DNA of 45,811 nucleotides from Desulfobacteraceae bacterium (GTDB lineage Bacteria > Desulfobacterota > Desulfobacteria > Desulfobacterales > JAABTS01), in NCBI GenBank assembly GCA_011389735.1, contig JAABTS010000027.1, positions 1 through 45,811 on the forward strand. The letters run 5' to 3'. Numbering within the stretch: the first letter of the stretch is position 1; every line of letters begins with the position of its first letter. Below the pieces are notes generated by a model. That model did no database searches, was not told where the DNA came from, and saw nothing but the letters and a program-made list of their open reading frames with translations. Of this stretch, positions 9,042-17,639 are shown one piece after another. Made by a program: the position numbers and the translations under genes.

Positions 9042-9234
9042 AAAGGCGGTTTATTGTATCGATGAAGAGAAAACCGGAAAAAAATGTTGTCTTGACAGCC
9101 GGGCGCTGAATCATTAATGTGCTGTAACTTTTTAACGGTTGAAACCGTCATTGAAAATAGTGGCGATCGAGCCCCGGCGTAGGGCTGAACATTTTAAAAA
9201 CTGTAATTGTTTCAAGGAGATAAGGACTAATAGG

Positions 9235-9975
9235 ATGGATGTTTTAAGCAGCTATTCAAAACGATCACTGATCTGGATCGTTTTATGCCTGGCCGTTTTA
9301 TGTGTTTTGGTCAACGCAATCGTATACAATTTGAATGATATTCCGGCCCTGATCGCCCAAAGTAAAGGATTTTTTCCATTGTTGAGCGGGGTTGACCCCG
9401 GAATGATTGCGGTATCCTTCGTGTCGGCCGTTTTCGGCGTTATGGGAATGATTATGTGGTTGCTTTTGAGAGGTTCGGTCAAACGGTCTCTGAAACAATT
9501 GGAACAAACGCCCGCCAAAAAGGGGAAGCCGGGGAAAATAGATTCGGCCGATCAAAAAACAAAGGCCGAATTAAAGCAGGAAACACGGAGACGGGAAAAG
9601 CGGATTTTTCTCCACTTATTGTCAGTTTTTCAAAGTGAAGGCCGGTTGATTGATTTTTTTGAAGAAAATTTGGACGATTACGAAGACGACCAGATAGGCG
9701 CGGCCGTCCGCAACATACATGAAAACTGCCGTAAGGTGATGAACAAATATATAAAATGCAAACCCATTGTCGAAGATGATGAAGACAATGAAATCACGGT
9801 CGCCGCGGGGTTTGATCCGTCGGCGATGAAGTTGACCGGGAATGTCACCGGCGATCCCCCGTTTACCGGCGTTGTGCGCCATAAGGGCTGGAAAGCTGCA
9901 AAAGTCGAAATGCCGGCCTTATCCGGAGAGCAAAATCCCGATATTATCGCTCCGGCGGAAATTGAAATTCAATAA
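9235..9975 (+). CDS. DUF2760-type membrane protein of an Hsp70 cluster
   Basis: 246 residues from ATG 9235, chosen because AAGGAGATAAGGA lies just upstream; an open frame extends back to a TTG at 9139 without a ribosome site. Two membrane helices (about 10-31 and 50-75) precede a charged linker. The conserved C-terminal domain (about 120-246) contains LLSVFQSEGRLIDFFEENLD and the ending with FTGVVRHKGW, the pattern I associate with DUF2760. Its biochemical role is unknown. It is the first gene of a tight plus-strand set with two Hsp70-like ATPases, 22 bp before the first. The arrangement recurs in Desulfobacterota and Myxococcota genomes as far as I recall. This suggests a membrane anchor or adaptor for these chaperone-like ATPases. 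Confidence 0.8.
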   Translation: MDVLSSYSKRSLIWIVLCLAVLCVLVNAIVYNLNDIPALIAQSKGFFPLLSGVDPGMIAVSFVSAVFGVMGMIMWLLLRGSVKRSLKQLEQTPAKKGKPGKIDSADQKTKAELKQETRRREKRIFLHLLSVFQSEGRLIDFFEENLDDYEDDQIGAAVRNIHENCRKVMNKYIKCKPIVEDDEDNEITVAAGFDPSAMKLTGNVTGDPPFTGVVRHKGWKAAKVEMPALSGEQNPDIIAPAEIEIQ

Positions 9976-9997
9976 CAGATAAGCAAAGGAGATCAAT

Positions 9998-11818
9998 TTG
10001 TCTGAAGCATCCTATATTATCGGAATTGATCTGGGAACCACCAACAGTATTGTGGCTTATACGGAGGCTCGGATCGAAAAAGGAAAGCAGCCGGAGATCC
10101 ATGTTCTGGAAATCCCCCAGTTGACCGGGCCGGGGGCGATTGAAAACCGGATGATGCTTCCGTCGTTCATACTGATTCCCGGGTCTCATGAAGTTCCGGA
10201 AGGGGCCCTCAGGGTTCCCTGGAACCCGGATGCGAAAACAGCCGTCGGTGAATACGCCCGCGAGCGCGGCGCTGAGATACCGAATCGGCTGATTTCGTCT
10301 TCCAAATCCTGGCTATGCAACACCCTGGTGGATCGTAACAGCCCCATTCTTCCCTGGAACGCCGGAGACGAAACCATGAAGCGATCTCCGGTCGAGGCGG
10401 CGTCCCTGATACTGGAACATGTCCGGAACGGCTGGAACCATGTCATGGCGTTCGAAGATCCGGATCTGGAAATTGAAAATCAGGAAATTCTACTCACGGT
10501 TCCGGCGTCGTTCGATGCGGTCGCGCGCGAACTCACGGTCCAGGCGGCTGAAATGGCCGGGCTGACCAACATTACGCTTTTGGAGGAGCCTCAGGCGGCG
10601 TTGTACGCCTGGATAGACGCGGGAGGAGACCATTGGCGGGAATACGTTCAAAAAGGAGACCGGATTCTGGTGTGCGATGTTGGCGGCGGAACTTCCGATT
10701 TCAGCCTGATCGACATAACCGAAGAAGACGGGGATCTGGTTCTTGAACGGGTCGCTGTGGGAGACCATTTGCTGGTGGGCGGTGACAACATGGATCTTGC
10801 CCTGGCCTATTCGGTGGCCGAGGAAATGAAAAAGGAAGGCCAGAAGATTGATAACCGTCAGATGCGGGGACTCCGGCACGGATGCCGCAAGGGAAAAGAA
10901 CTTGTTATGGCGGATTCGGATCTGGATTCGTTTCAGGTGACGGTGCTGGGAAGCGGGAAAAGTTTGATCGGAGGGACGAAAAAGAAACAAGTGTTGCGCC
11001 AAACCGTTGAGAGTACGGTTATCGAAGGGTTTTTCCCAAATTGTCAAATCGGAGACAGGCCGGCCGAAGCCGCCAAGGTGGGCCTTAAAGAATACGGCCT
11101 GTCCTACGAATCCGATCCGGCGGTCACCCGGCATTTGGCCGCCTTTTTAAATCGGAACCGGACCGGCGGATCTGAAAAATTGCCCACGGCCGTTTTGTTT
11201 AACGGCGGCGTAATGAAAGCGCCGCCTGTTCGCAGGCGGATCATGGACGCTATTTCGTCCTGGAGCGAGAGTGGGTCGGAAACCGGGATACGCGAGATCG
11301 AAAGCAAAGATTTCGATTTGAGCGTGGCCCGTGGAGCCGCCTATTACGGGTTGGCCCGGCGGGGCGGCGGCATTAGAATCCGAGGCGGATTAAACAAGTC
11401 CTACTATATCGGCGTGGCCGCATCCATCCCCGCCGTGCCCGGAATGCCCACGCCCATCAAAGCGCTCTGCGTCGCGCCCTTTGGAATGGAAGAAGGAACC
11501 CGGGTACGGCTGGAGGACAGGGAATTCGTACTAGTCGTCGGAGAACAGGTCAAGTTCGACTTTCTGGGATCTTCGCAGCGGATCAACGATACATCCGGAG
11601 CCGTAATCGACGACTGGGAAGACGAAATTGAAGAAATATCCACGCTGGAAACCTTTCTGGACGGAGAAAACGGAACAGTTGTCCCTGTTTTTATCGAATC
11701 CGCCGTAACGGAAATCGGGACTCTCGAAATCCACTGCGTTTCCCGTGAAGACACCTCCATGAAATGGAAACTCGAATTCAATGTAAGGGAGACAGACCAT
11801 ATTGAATCTTCCGGATAA
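9998..11818 (+). CDS. Hsp70-like ATPase (first of two)
   Basis: 606 residues from a TTG start, with AAAGGAG upstream. The actin-like ATPase fold is clear: phosphate-1 loop IGIDLGTTNS (8-17), phosphate-2 loop ILVCDVGGGTSDFSL (about 223-237) and a later GGVMKAPPVR region corresponding to the adenosine motif. The canonical DnaK substrate-binding beta-sandwich is not evident; the C-terminal about 130 residues are a different, beta-rich, acidic segment. It is therefore not DnaK but a divergent Hsp70 homologue, possibly acting on a dedicated client. Its last 17 bp overlap the start of the second Hsp70 gene, indicating coupled translation. Both proteins share the stretch running from IGIDLGTTNS to the LTGPG/LTGAG motif, so they arose by duplication. 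Confidence 0.88.
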   Translation: MSEASYIIGIDLGTTNSIVAYTEARIEKGKQPEIHVLEIPQLTGPGAIENRMMLPSFILIPGSHEVPEGALRVPWNPDAKTAVGEYARERGAEIPNRLISSSKSWLCNTLVDRNSPILPWNAGDETMKRSPVEAASLILEHVRNGWNHVMAFEDPDLEIENQEILLTVPASFDAVARELTVQAAEMAGLTNITLLEEPQAALYAWIDAGGDHWREYVQKGDRILVCDVGGGTSDFSLIDITEEDGDLVLERVAVGDHLLVGGDNMDLALAYSVAEEMKKEGQKIDNRQMRGLRHGCRKGKELVMADSDLDSFQVTVLGSGKSLIGGTKKKQVLRQTVESTVIEGFFPNCQIGDRPAEAAKVGLKEYGLSYESDPAVTRHLAAFLNRNRTGGSEKLPTAVLFNGGVMKAPPVRRRIMDAISSWSESGSETGIREIESKDFDLSVARGAAYYGLARRGGGIRIRGGLNKSYYIGVAASIPAVPGMPTPIKALCVAPFGMEEGTRVRLEDREFVLVVGEQVKFDFLGSSQRINDTSGAVIDDWEDEIEEISTLETFLDGENGTVVPVFIESAVTEIGTLEIHCVSREDTSMKWKLEFNVRETDHIESSG

Positions 11819-14588
11819 ACGCTATATTATCGGAATCGACCTGGGAACCACCAACTCCGCCGTATCCTATGTAGACCTGAGCGAAGACGGAGACCTTTCG
11901 AAGCGGATTAAACTGTTTCAGGTTCCTCAGTTGACCGGCGCCGGCGAATTCGCCAACGCGCCCGTGCTGCCGTCGTTCATGTACATCCCCGGAGAATATG
12001 ACATTTCCCGGGACGCCATATCCATTCCCTGGCCCACCGAAGAGGACGATTTTGTCGGCGCTTTCGCCCGGGATCACGGCTCAAAAGTTCCTGCCAGGCT
12101 GGTGTCGTCGGCCAAAAGCTGGCTCTGCCATTCCCGGGTGGATCGGCGGGCGCGAATTTTGCCGTGGGGCGCCGGAGAAGAGGTCTACAATGTCTCCCCG
12201 GTTCAGGCTACAGCCGCTTATTTGAAACATATCCGCAAAGCCTGGAACAGCACAAAGGGGGATAATGCGGATGAATATTTGGAAAATCAGATAGTTATTG
12301 TTACGGCTCCGGCGTCTTTCGACGAGGTGGCCCGGGATCTGACCGTTGAAGCCGCGACAATGGCCGGGTTAAATGAAATCACACTGCTCGAAGAACCGCT
12401 GGCGGCCTTTTATAGCTGGTTGATCCGTCATGAAAAAGACTGGGATCAATATGTTCAACCCAATGAATTAATTCTTGTTTGCGACGTGGGCGGAGGGACG
12501 ACGGACTTTACGCTTATCACGCTGCGGGAGGTCGATGGAAGCCCCCGGTTTGAACGAATCGCCGTCGGGGATCACTTGATCCTGGGCGGAGATAACATTG
12601 ACCTGGCCCTTGCCCGGCGGATTGAAACCGCCATTTCCGGAAAACGAAAAAAAGGCCTGTCTTTGACTCAGGATAAATGGAAGGCTCTTTGTCACGAATG
12701 CCGCCAGGCCAAGGAAATGATCCTTGGAAACAAAGCTGAATCCCGCAAGATTACCCTTGTGGGCGAGGGCCGCAAACTGATTTCCGACACTATTTCCGCG
12801 GAAATGAAACGAGATGAGGTGGAAGAAACCGTGCTGGAAGGGTTTTTTCCCGTCGCTGATCCCCGTGAAGCCCGAAAGACCGAGACCCGGAAAGGCATCA
12901 CCGAGTTCGGGCTTCCTTACGAACAGGAACCCGCTATAACGCGCCATATCGGATGGTTTCTGGACCGCCACAAAGAACAGGTTCTCAATGTTCTTCAACG
13001 GGAAGACTATACGCCGGATCTGATTTTATTTAACGGAGGTTCGCTCAAATCCGGAATCGTGCAGGAAAGAATCCGCGCCGGAGTGCGCCATTGGTTCGGA
13101 CTTGACGATCCGGGGGCTCCAAGGGTGCTCGAAAATCCCGATCCCGACCTGGCTGTGGCTTACGGCGCTTCGTATTACGGGCTCGTCAAGACAGGCATAG
13201 GCGTCCGCGTCGGCAGCGGCAGCGCCAGATCGTATTATATCGGCGTGGGGCGGAACTCAGGGGCGGATGCGGATGAGCGCAGCGCCGTGTGTATTGTGGA
13301 ACGAGGCCAGGAAGAGGGGAGCCAACTGGAGCTTGCCGGCCGGGATTTCGATGTACTCGCCAATCAGCCGGTGACCTTCGATCTGTATAGCTCCAGCTTT
13401 CGATCCGGAGACCGGTTCGGAGATATCCTCAAAGTGGATGAAACTCTGACCCCTCTTCCGCCTATCCAGACCGTAGTTCAATACGGAAAAAAAGGCGCCA
13501 GAACCACTATACCGGTGCGTATCGAGGCCGCTTACACCGAAATGGGAGTCCTGGCGCTCTGGTGCCGGTCTCAGGTGAGCAACCATAAATGGCGGCTTCA
13601 GTTTCAGCTCCGGGACGCCCCTAAATCAGCCGAAGTCAAACAAAAAGACGTGTTCGACGAATCTGTGGTGGCGGAGGTCAAGGAACTGGTTCGCGTTGCA
13701 TTTTCGAAAACCGGCGATCAAAGCCTGCTCGACGGTTTGATGAAAAGCATCGGCGGCGTAGTCCAACGGTCGAAGAACGACTGGCCTTTAACTTTGATTC
13801 GAAGCATCGCCGATGAATTGATCGCCATGTTGCCGCTCAAGGGCGTATCCCAAAAATTTGAACTCCGATGGCTCAACCTGGCCGGATTCTGCATGCGGCC
13901 CGGATTTGGCGACGGATTCGACGAGGAACGAATCAAGGCTCTTTGGAAATTGCACGACAAGGGGCCAATCAACGAAGGAAATCCCCAGGTTCGTTCGGAA
14001 TGGTGGATTTTCTGGCGTCGGGTCGCCGGAGGACTTCAGCCGGGCAGGCAAAGACAATTCATCCAGGATTTGACGTCCATCCTGGCTCCGAAAAAGAAAG
14101 GCGGCAAAAAGCTGCATCCCCAGGAGCACCTTGAAATCCGGATGGCCGTGGCCAATATGGAACGTCTGCTGGTGAAAGATAAAATACGCTGGGGAAATGA
14201 GCTGCTCAAGGAAATCAATCCCAAAAAAGCAAAGCCTCAGCAATTATGGGCTCTGTCCCGGATGGGGGCCCGCGAATTGTTATACGGCTCGGCTGATCGA
14301 GTTATTCCTCCGGAGGAAGCGGCTAAATGGATCGAACGAATGATATCGGAACCCTGGGCCAATTCCAAACAGGTCGCGGACGCACTGGTTCAAATCGGCC
14401 GGAAAACAGGTGATCGAACCCGTGATATACCCCCGGAACTAGTTGATAGAATAATTCAATGGCTTAAATCTGTCGATCTCGCCGACGATTATGAAAAATT
14501 CCTGACCCGGGTGATACATTTCGAAAAACAGGAGGCTAACCGGATTTTCGGAGAATCATTGCCGTCAGGGCTTATCTTGCGGGAATAG
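11802..14588 (+). CDS. Hsp70-like ATPase with C-terminal helical extension (DUF3731-like)
   Basis: 928 residues from a TTG start inside the end of the previous gene, with AAGGGAG ten bases upstream. The N-terminal 600 residues repeat the plan of the preceding protein: IGIDLGTTNS near 10-19, LVCDVGGGTTDFTL near 227-240, and FNGGSLKSG in the adenosine region. The extra about 300 residues are helical and rich in Trp, Arg and Lys (e.g. SEWWIFWRRVAGGL), matching what I recall as DUF3731, an extension peculiar to these Hsp70 homologues. Paired Hsp70-like proteins of unequal length suggest a heteromeric complex with the DUF2760 membrane protein. Function is unknown; ATPase activity is very likely. 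Confidence 0.88.
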   Translation: MNLPDKRYIIGIDLGTTNSAVSYVDLSEDGDLSKRIKLFQVPQLTGAGEFANAPVLPSFMYIPGEYDISRDAISIPWPTEEDDFVGAFARDHGSKVPARLVSSAKSWLCHSRVDRRARILPWGAGEEVYNVSPVQATAAYLKHIRKAWNSTKGDNADEYLENQIVIVTAPASFDEVARDLTVEAATMAGLNEITLLEEPLAAFYSWLIRHEKDWDQYVQPNELILVCDVGGGTTDFTLITLREVDGSPRFERIAVGDHLILGGDNIDLALARRIETAISGKRKKGLSLTQDKWKALCHECRQAKEMILGNKAESRKITLVGEGRKLISDTISAEMKRDEVEETVLEGFFPVADPREARKTETRKGITEFGLPYEQEPAITRHIGWFLDRHKEQVLNVLQREDYTPDLILFNGGSLKSGIVQERIRAGVRHWFGLDDPGAPRVLENPDPDLAVAYGASYYGLVKTGIGVRVGSGSARSYYIGVGRNSGADADERSAVCIVERGQEEGSQLELAGRDFDVLANQPVTFDLYSSSFRSGDRFGDILKVDETLTPLPPIQTVVQYGKKGARTTIPVRIEAAYTEMGVLALWCRSQVSNHKWRLQFQLRDAPKSAEVKQKDVFDESVVAEVKELVRVAFSKTGDQSLLDGLMKSIGGVVQRSKNDWPLTLIRSIADELIAMLPLKGVSQKFELRWLNLAGFCMRPGFGDGFDEERIKALWKLHDKGPINEGNPQVRSEWWIFWRRVAGGLQPGRQRQFIQDLTSILAPKKKGGKKLHPQEHLEIRMAVANMERLLVKDKIRWGNELLKEINPKKAKPQQLWALSRMGARELLYGSADRVIPPEEAAKWIERMISEPWANSKQVADALVQIGRKTGDRTRDIPPELVDRIIQWLKSVDLADDYEKFLTRVIHFEKQEANRIFGESLPSGLILRE

Positions 14589-14625
14589 TTTCCGGGTGAA
14601 AGGCCAGCAGCCTCTGAAAGATCGG

Positions 14626-14657
14626 GGTCGGTTCGAAAACCGGCCTATTATGTTTTT
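14626..14657 (+). terminator. Hairpin terminator of the DUF2760-Hsp70 operon
   Basis: GGTCGGTT-CGAA-AACCGGCC forms an 8-bp stem with a stable tetraloop (14626-14645), followed by TATTATGTTTTT. It lies 38 bp after the Hsp70 stop codon and fits intrinsic termination. Confidence 0.6.
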
Positions 14658-14664
14658 GGATACT

Positions 14665-14736
14665 ACCACGAAATACACGAAATACACGAAAATACTGATG
14701 AAATTTTTTTTTGGCGTGTTTCGTTTATTTCGTGGT
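14665..14736. repeat. CACGAAAT inverted repeat
   Basis: ACCACGAAATACACGAAATA on the left is answered by TTTCGTTTATTTCGTGGT on the right, with an AT-rich loop. The iterated CACGAAATA units also give direct repeats. A shorter relative (GGATTTCGTGGATTTCGTGG) is at 33902-33921. It is noncoding; a 70-codon open frame across it is judged spurious. Confidence 0.55.
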
Positions 14737-14854
14737 TTTATTAAAATGGCGAACTTAGAACCAGGCCCGAAAGATAATTCCTTATCCCGACGATGCTTGA
14801 AGCGATGAGGAACGCTTCACAAAGCTTGAATTCCGGAATAGAAAAGCCGTAACT

Positions 14855-15787
14855 ATGGAAACGAGAACACTAAAATGTGACGCATTATTACTCCTGACTG
14901 CGACCATATGGGGATTCGCGTTTGTGGCCCAGCGGATCGGCATGGATTATGTCGGCCCGTTCACCTTTAACGGAATCCGGTTCGCTCTGGGCGGCCTGTC
15001 CCTTCTTCCGTTGATCCGGTTCATGGATAAATCAGCGGCGAAACGAGGGGTTGAACGGCCCAAACCCACTCGAAAAATGTTTCTTCTCGGCGGAATCCTG
15101 GCCGGAACGGCCATATTCGCCGGCGCGTCGCTTCAGCAGGTGGGCCTTGTGTACACCACGGCGGGAAAAGCTGGTTTCATTACGGGATTGTATGTGGTGA
15201 TCGTACCACTTATGGGGCTTTTCTGGCGTCAGCGTCCCGGCGCGGGAACATGGGTGGGGGCGATTCTGGCCGCTTCAGGTCTTTACCTGTTGAGCGTCAC
15301 TGAATCCTTTACCATCGCCAAAGGAGATTTCCTGGAGCTTATCGGCGCCTTTTTCTGGGCCGGTCATGTACTCATTATCGGATGGCTCTCGCCCAAGATC
15401 GATTCCTTGAAACTGTCATCCCTTCAATTTCTGGTCTGTTCCCTGTTGAGTTTGATCGTCGCCCTTATATTCGAAGAAATTACTCTTATCGGGATTTATC
15501 AGGCGTTGATTCCTATATTATATGGCGGACTTCTTTCCGTGGGAATTGCTTACACTCTTCAGGTGGTGGCGCAAAAAAACGCTCCCCCGTCTCACGCAGC
15601 CATTATCTTGAGCCTGGAATCCGCTTTCGCCGCACTCGGAGGCTGGATCGTTCTTGATGAAGTCCTGTCGAACCGAGGGCTGCTTGGATGCGCATTGATG
15701 TTGAGCGGTATGATTTTATCCCAGATGCAATCTTTATTTTTTCGCCCAAAGCCAAAACCGGGGGCGTTGAGCGAACAGCCCGGATAG
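14855..15787 (+). CDS. DMT-superfamily (EamA) transporter
   Basis: 310 residues with about ten hydrophobic helices in two homologous halves, the EamA pattern. The first half has the family motif LLLTATIWGFAFVAQRIG near 11-28; the second half contains SLESAFAALGGWIVLDE near 252-268, the typical E-SAFAAL-G motif. Such carriers export or import small metabolites such as amino acids and nucleotides; the substrate cannot be named. A short cytoplasmic Lys/Arg-rich loop sits at about 55-75. It is isolated between the Hsp70 terminator and a repeat A copy. The start has no strong ribosome site; ATG 14855 is the first one in frame. Confidence 0.88.
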   Translation: METRTLKCDALLLLTATIWGFAFVAQRIGMDYVGPFTFNGIRFALGGLSLLPLIRFMDKSAAKRGVERPKPTRKMFLLGGILAGTAIFAGASLQQVGLVYTTAGKAGFITGLYVVIVPLMGLFWRQRPGAGTWVGAILAASGLYLLSVTESFTIAKGDFLELIGAFFWAGHVLIIGWLSPKIDSLKLSSLQFLVCSLLSLIVALIFEEITLIGIYQALIPILYGGLLSVGIAYTLQVVAQKNAPPSHAAIILSLESAFAALGGWIVLDEVLSNRGLLGCALMLSGMILSQMQSLFFRPKPKPGALSEQPG

Positions 15788-15793
15788 CCGGGG

Positions 15794-15898
15794 TATAGCT
15801 TTTCAGATGATTAATTCCACTGCGTTGTCGGCCCGGGATGTACGAATAGTATTTCCCGGGCCCGCCGCCTGGTGAAATTTAATTCCTGAAAAACTATA
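15794..15898. repeat. Dispersed palindromic element A, copy 5
   Basis: The clearest full-length copy: TATAGCTTTTCAGATGATTA ... AATTCCTGAAAAACTATA as outer arms and GGCCCGGGAT ... ATTTCCCGGGCCC as inner arms. It begins about 6 bp after the transporter stop codon. Confidence 0.8.
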
Positions 15899-15924
15899 TT
15901 ATGGTAAAAATAGATATTCTACCA

Positions 15925-16173
15925 TCATGATTTCGAACCAAAAACTTTCATCCAGATGAAATGAAATCGTTTTTCAATCTTCTCATCTGGAATGTTGGGG
16001 GTAAAATTTTTATATTTCAGGACTTTTTTTAAAGTATCCTCTTGGTCTGTATCCCCTATTTACTTGAGTATCTCCATCGCATCATCAATATCTTTGTTCC
16101 CCCTGAATGCGCCGGTGAGTTTCATCCCAAGCATTTCTTCCCATTCTGAGGCATAAAGTATCAGATTCTCCGG
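15925..16173 (-). pseudogene. Unrecognised gene remnant with an in-frame stop
   Basis: On the minus strand one frame reads ENLILYASEWEEMLG and KLTGAFRGNKDIDDAMEILK, stops at TAA (16060-16062), and goes on without another stop for 44 codons (VLKYKNFTPNIPDEKIEKR, FHFIWMKVF). No start codon or upstream domain remains because the frame opens right after a TAA. The residue pattern looks protein-like (amphipathic, no low complexity). It could be the 3' end of one small gene followed by the end of another, or one gene with a nonsense mutation. I do not recognise the family. Confidence 0.4.
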
Positions 16174-16224
16174 TTACCGACATAAACCGGGACACGCGTC
16201 ATAACTGCGTCATATGGTGTATGT

Positions 16225-16355
16225 GCGAGGGCCTCTTGCTCTGAATGCTCTGAGCGGGTTTGTAACCCGCGCCATACGAAGCACCAGGCTCCGGCTCCAT
16301 GCGACAGGCTAAGCCGGGGGTTGCAAACCCCCTCTGAGCGGGATAGTAGGACGGC
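16225..16355. repeat. Dispersed palindromic element B, copy 2
   Basis: Contains both palindromes of the family: GCGGGTTTGTAACCCGC near 16255 and GGGGGTTGCAAACCCCC near 16315. Between them is a diverged middle (ACGAAGCACCAGGCTCCGGC), also present in the copies at 1 and 33780. Confidence 0.75.
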
Positions 16356-16384
16356 CCTGAAAAGTGTCCCGGATTATAGCGGTA

Positions 16385-16446
16385 GCCCATTACGCCAAAA
16401 TCAGCGGCGCGGCTTTTTGCGTCCGCTGGATTTTTTTGTTATGTGC
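16385..16446 (-). other. Integron attC-like site 2, probably decayed
   Basis: Read on the minus strand: R'' ACATAAC, left arm AATCCAGCGG, loop ACGCAAAAAGCCGCG, right arm CCGCTGATT, then R' GTAATGG where GTTRRRY is expected. The left arm carries one extra base relative to the right arm (ATC-C-AGCGG against ATC-AGCGG), the extrahelical base typical of attC folding. The loop and arms match the site at 17565-17629. The GTT to GTA change suggests loss of function. Confidence 0.6.
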
Positions 16447-16829
16447 CATTTTCGCCTTGCAAATTTTATCTTCAATTTTCTATAGTCCAGACTTCTTCAA
16501 AGGGATTTTGTCAAGGGGGTCTCCATATCGATATAAATAAATATAGTTATATCAGTATGATTAAAAAATGCCCATTTTCGATTGCCTAATTTTGCGACAT
16601 TTCAATAAATGCCTGTTTTTTAAAAAATGTTTTCCTCCGCCTTGATGAATTGGCGAAGTCTGAAAATCAATATTTATATTACAATTATTGACCGTTACGG
16701 GGGCATTAAAAAAAAGGCATATTGATAGCACGAAGCAGCCCACCCCAATAGGGCAAACGTTCGTTTGATATTCTAAACTTTTTCTGTTCTTGCGAAACTT
16801 TTGCATAGGATAATTATGTGCAACTCCGA
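16447..16829. other. AT-rich stretch inside the cassette
   Basis: An AT-rich region of about 380 bp between the PAS gene stop and attC-like site 2. An 81-codon open frame on the minus strand (16561-16806) is the only one of note. It has no ribosome site, domain or sensible composition pattern, so I do not call it a gene, though cassettes can carry a second small frame. Confidence 0.35.
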
Positions 16830-17549
16830 TTAATCATCATACAGGTCCATATCGGGATAGTATTTTTCTGCACACTCCTTGCAAATGCTGTGACTAAACT
16901 CAGCATCGGAATGCTCATGGATGTATGCCTCTATTTGTTTCCAATACCCTTTATCATCTCTGATTTTTTTACAATGCATGCATATGGGAAGGAGACCGCT
17001 CAGTTTTTTCACTTTGGCCAAAGCTTCTTGAAGATCGGAGATCAACTGTTCCTTTTCCAATTCGGCTTCTTTTCTCGCCGTAACATCCGTGTGCGTGCCC
17101 ACAACACGCAGAGGCTTATCATCATCTGTCCAGCTTAAGATCTTGCCTCGATCGAGAATCCATTTGTAAGAACCATCTTTGCATTGAAGCCTATGCTCGT
17201 TTTCGTAGTAAGGAGTATTGCCTTCCAAATGCGCATTGAGATCTGCGTACACTGAATCTCTGTCGTCAGGATGAATGCGTTTATCCCATTCTGTTAATTC
17301 GTTCAATATTTCATTTTCCTCGAAGCCAAGCATCTTTTTCCATCTCGTCGAAAAGAAGACCTTTCCGGTAACAGCATTCCAGTCCCAAACACCATCACGA
17401 TTCCCTTCCATTGCGTAGACCCAACTTAGCTCTTTATCTTTCGAATTTTGAGCAGCCTCAGTAAGATTGGTAGCTACTCTTTTTAAATCGGCAATCTGAT
17501 TTTGGAGGTCTTTGATTAGATGCTTACTTGTGTTCTCTTGATTGCTCAT
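16830..17549 (-). CDS. Cassette-borne PAS-domain protein with C-terminal Cys motif
   Basis: 239 residues from the ATG at 17549 (GAGGATATCC just upstream; a frame reaching 17570 is also open but runs into the attC site). An N-terminal coiled coil (about 8-40) is followed by a PAS_3-type domain with PAC tail (about 45-160; WDWNAVTGKVFFSTRWKKML and VVGTHTDVTARKEAE). Next is a short coiled coil and a C-terminal module LSGLLPICMHCKKIRDDKGY with a later ICKECAEKYYP. That Cys/His-rich tail is common at the ends of PAS and response-regulator proteins of this group of bacteria. No kinase or GGDEF output is present, so it is a stand-alone sensor or titrating partner. It starts 16 bp after an attC core site, the usual cassette position. 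Confidence 0.8.
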   Translation of the reverse strand: MSNQENTSKHLIKDLQNQIADLKRVATNLTEAAQNSKDKELSWVYAMEGNRDGVWDWNAVTGKVFFSTRWKKMLGFEENEILNELTEWDKRIHPDDRDSVYADLNAHLEGNTPYYENEHRLQCKDGSYKWILDRGKILSWTDDDKPLRVVGTHTDVTARKEAELEKEQLISDLQEALAKVKKLSGLLPICMHCKKIRDDKGYWKQIEAYIHEHSDAEFSHSICKECAEKYYPDMDLYDD

Positions 17550-17564
17550 GGATATCCTCATAGG

Positions 17565-17629
17565 CCACATAACGTGGCTCTTCAGCGGGCGCGGTTTTTT
17601 GCGATCCGCTGCAAGAGCATGGTTATGTT
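17565..17629 (-). other. Integron attC-like site 1
   Basis: On the minus strand: R'' ACATAAC, left arm GCTCTTGCAGCGG, loop ATCGCAAAAAACCGCGC, right arm CCGCTGAAGAGC, R' GTTATGT. The left arm has exactly one unpaired extra base (G) relative to the right arm, the diagnostic extrahelical base of attC sites. It sits 10 bp after the stop of the upstream gene and 16 bp before the PAS gene start, exactly as between two integron cassettes. Confidence 0.75.
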
Positions 17630-17639
17630 ACCAGTTGTA

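Noticed and set aside
14596-14808. Seventy-codon open frame after the Hsp70 operon
   Set aside because: It runs through the terminator hairpin and the CACGAAAT inverted repeat; residues reflect the repeat, and there is no ribosome site.
16561-16806. Eighty-one-codon minus-strand frame in the cassette
   Set aside because: AT-driven composition, no ribosome site, no recognisable motif; kept only as a note because cassettes may carry small frames.
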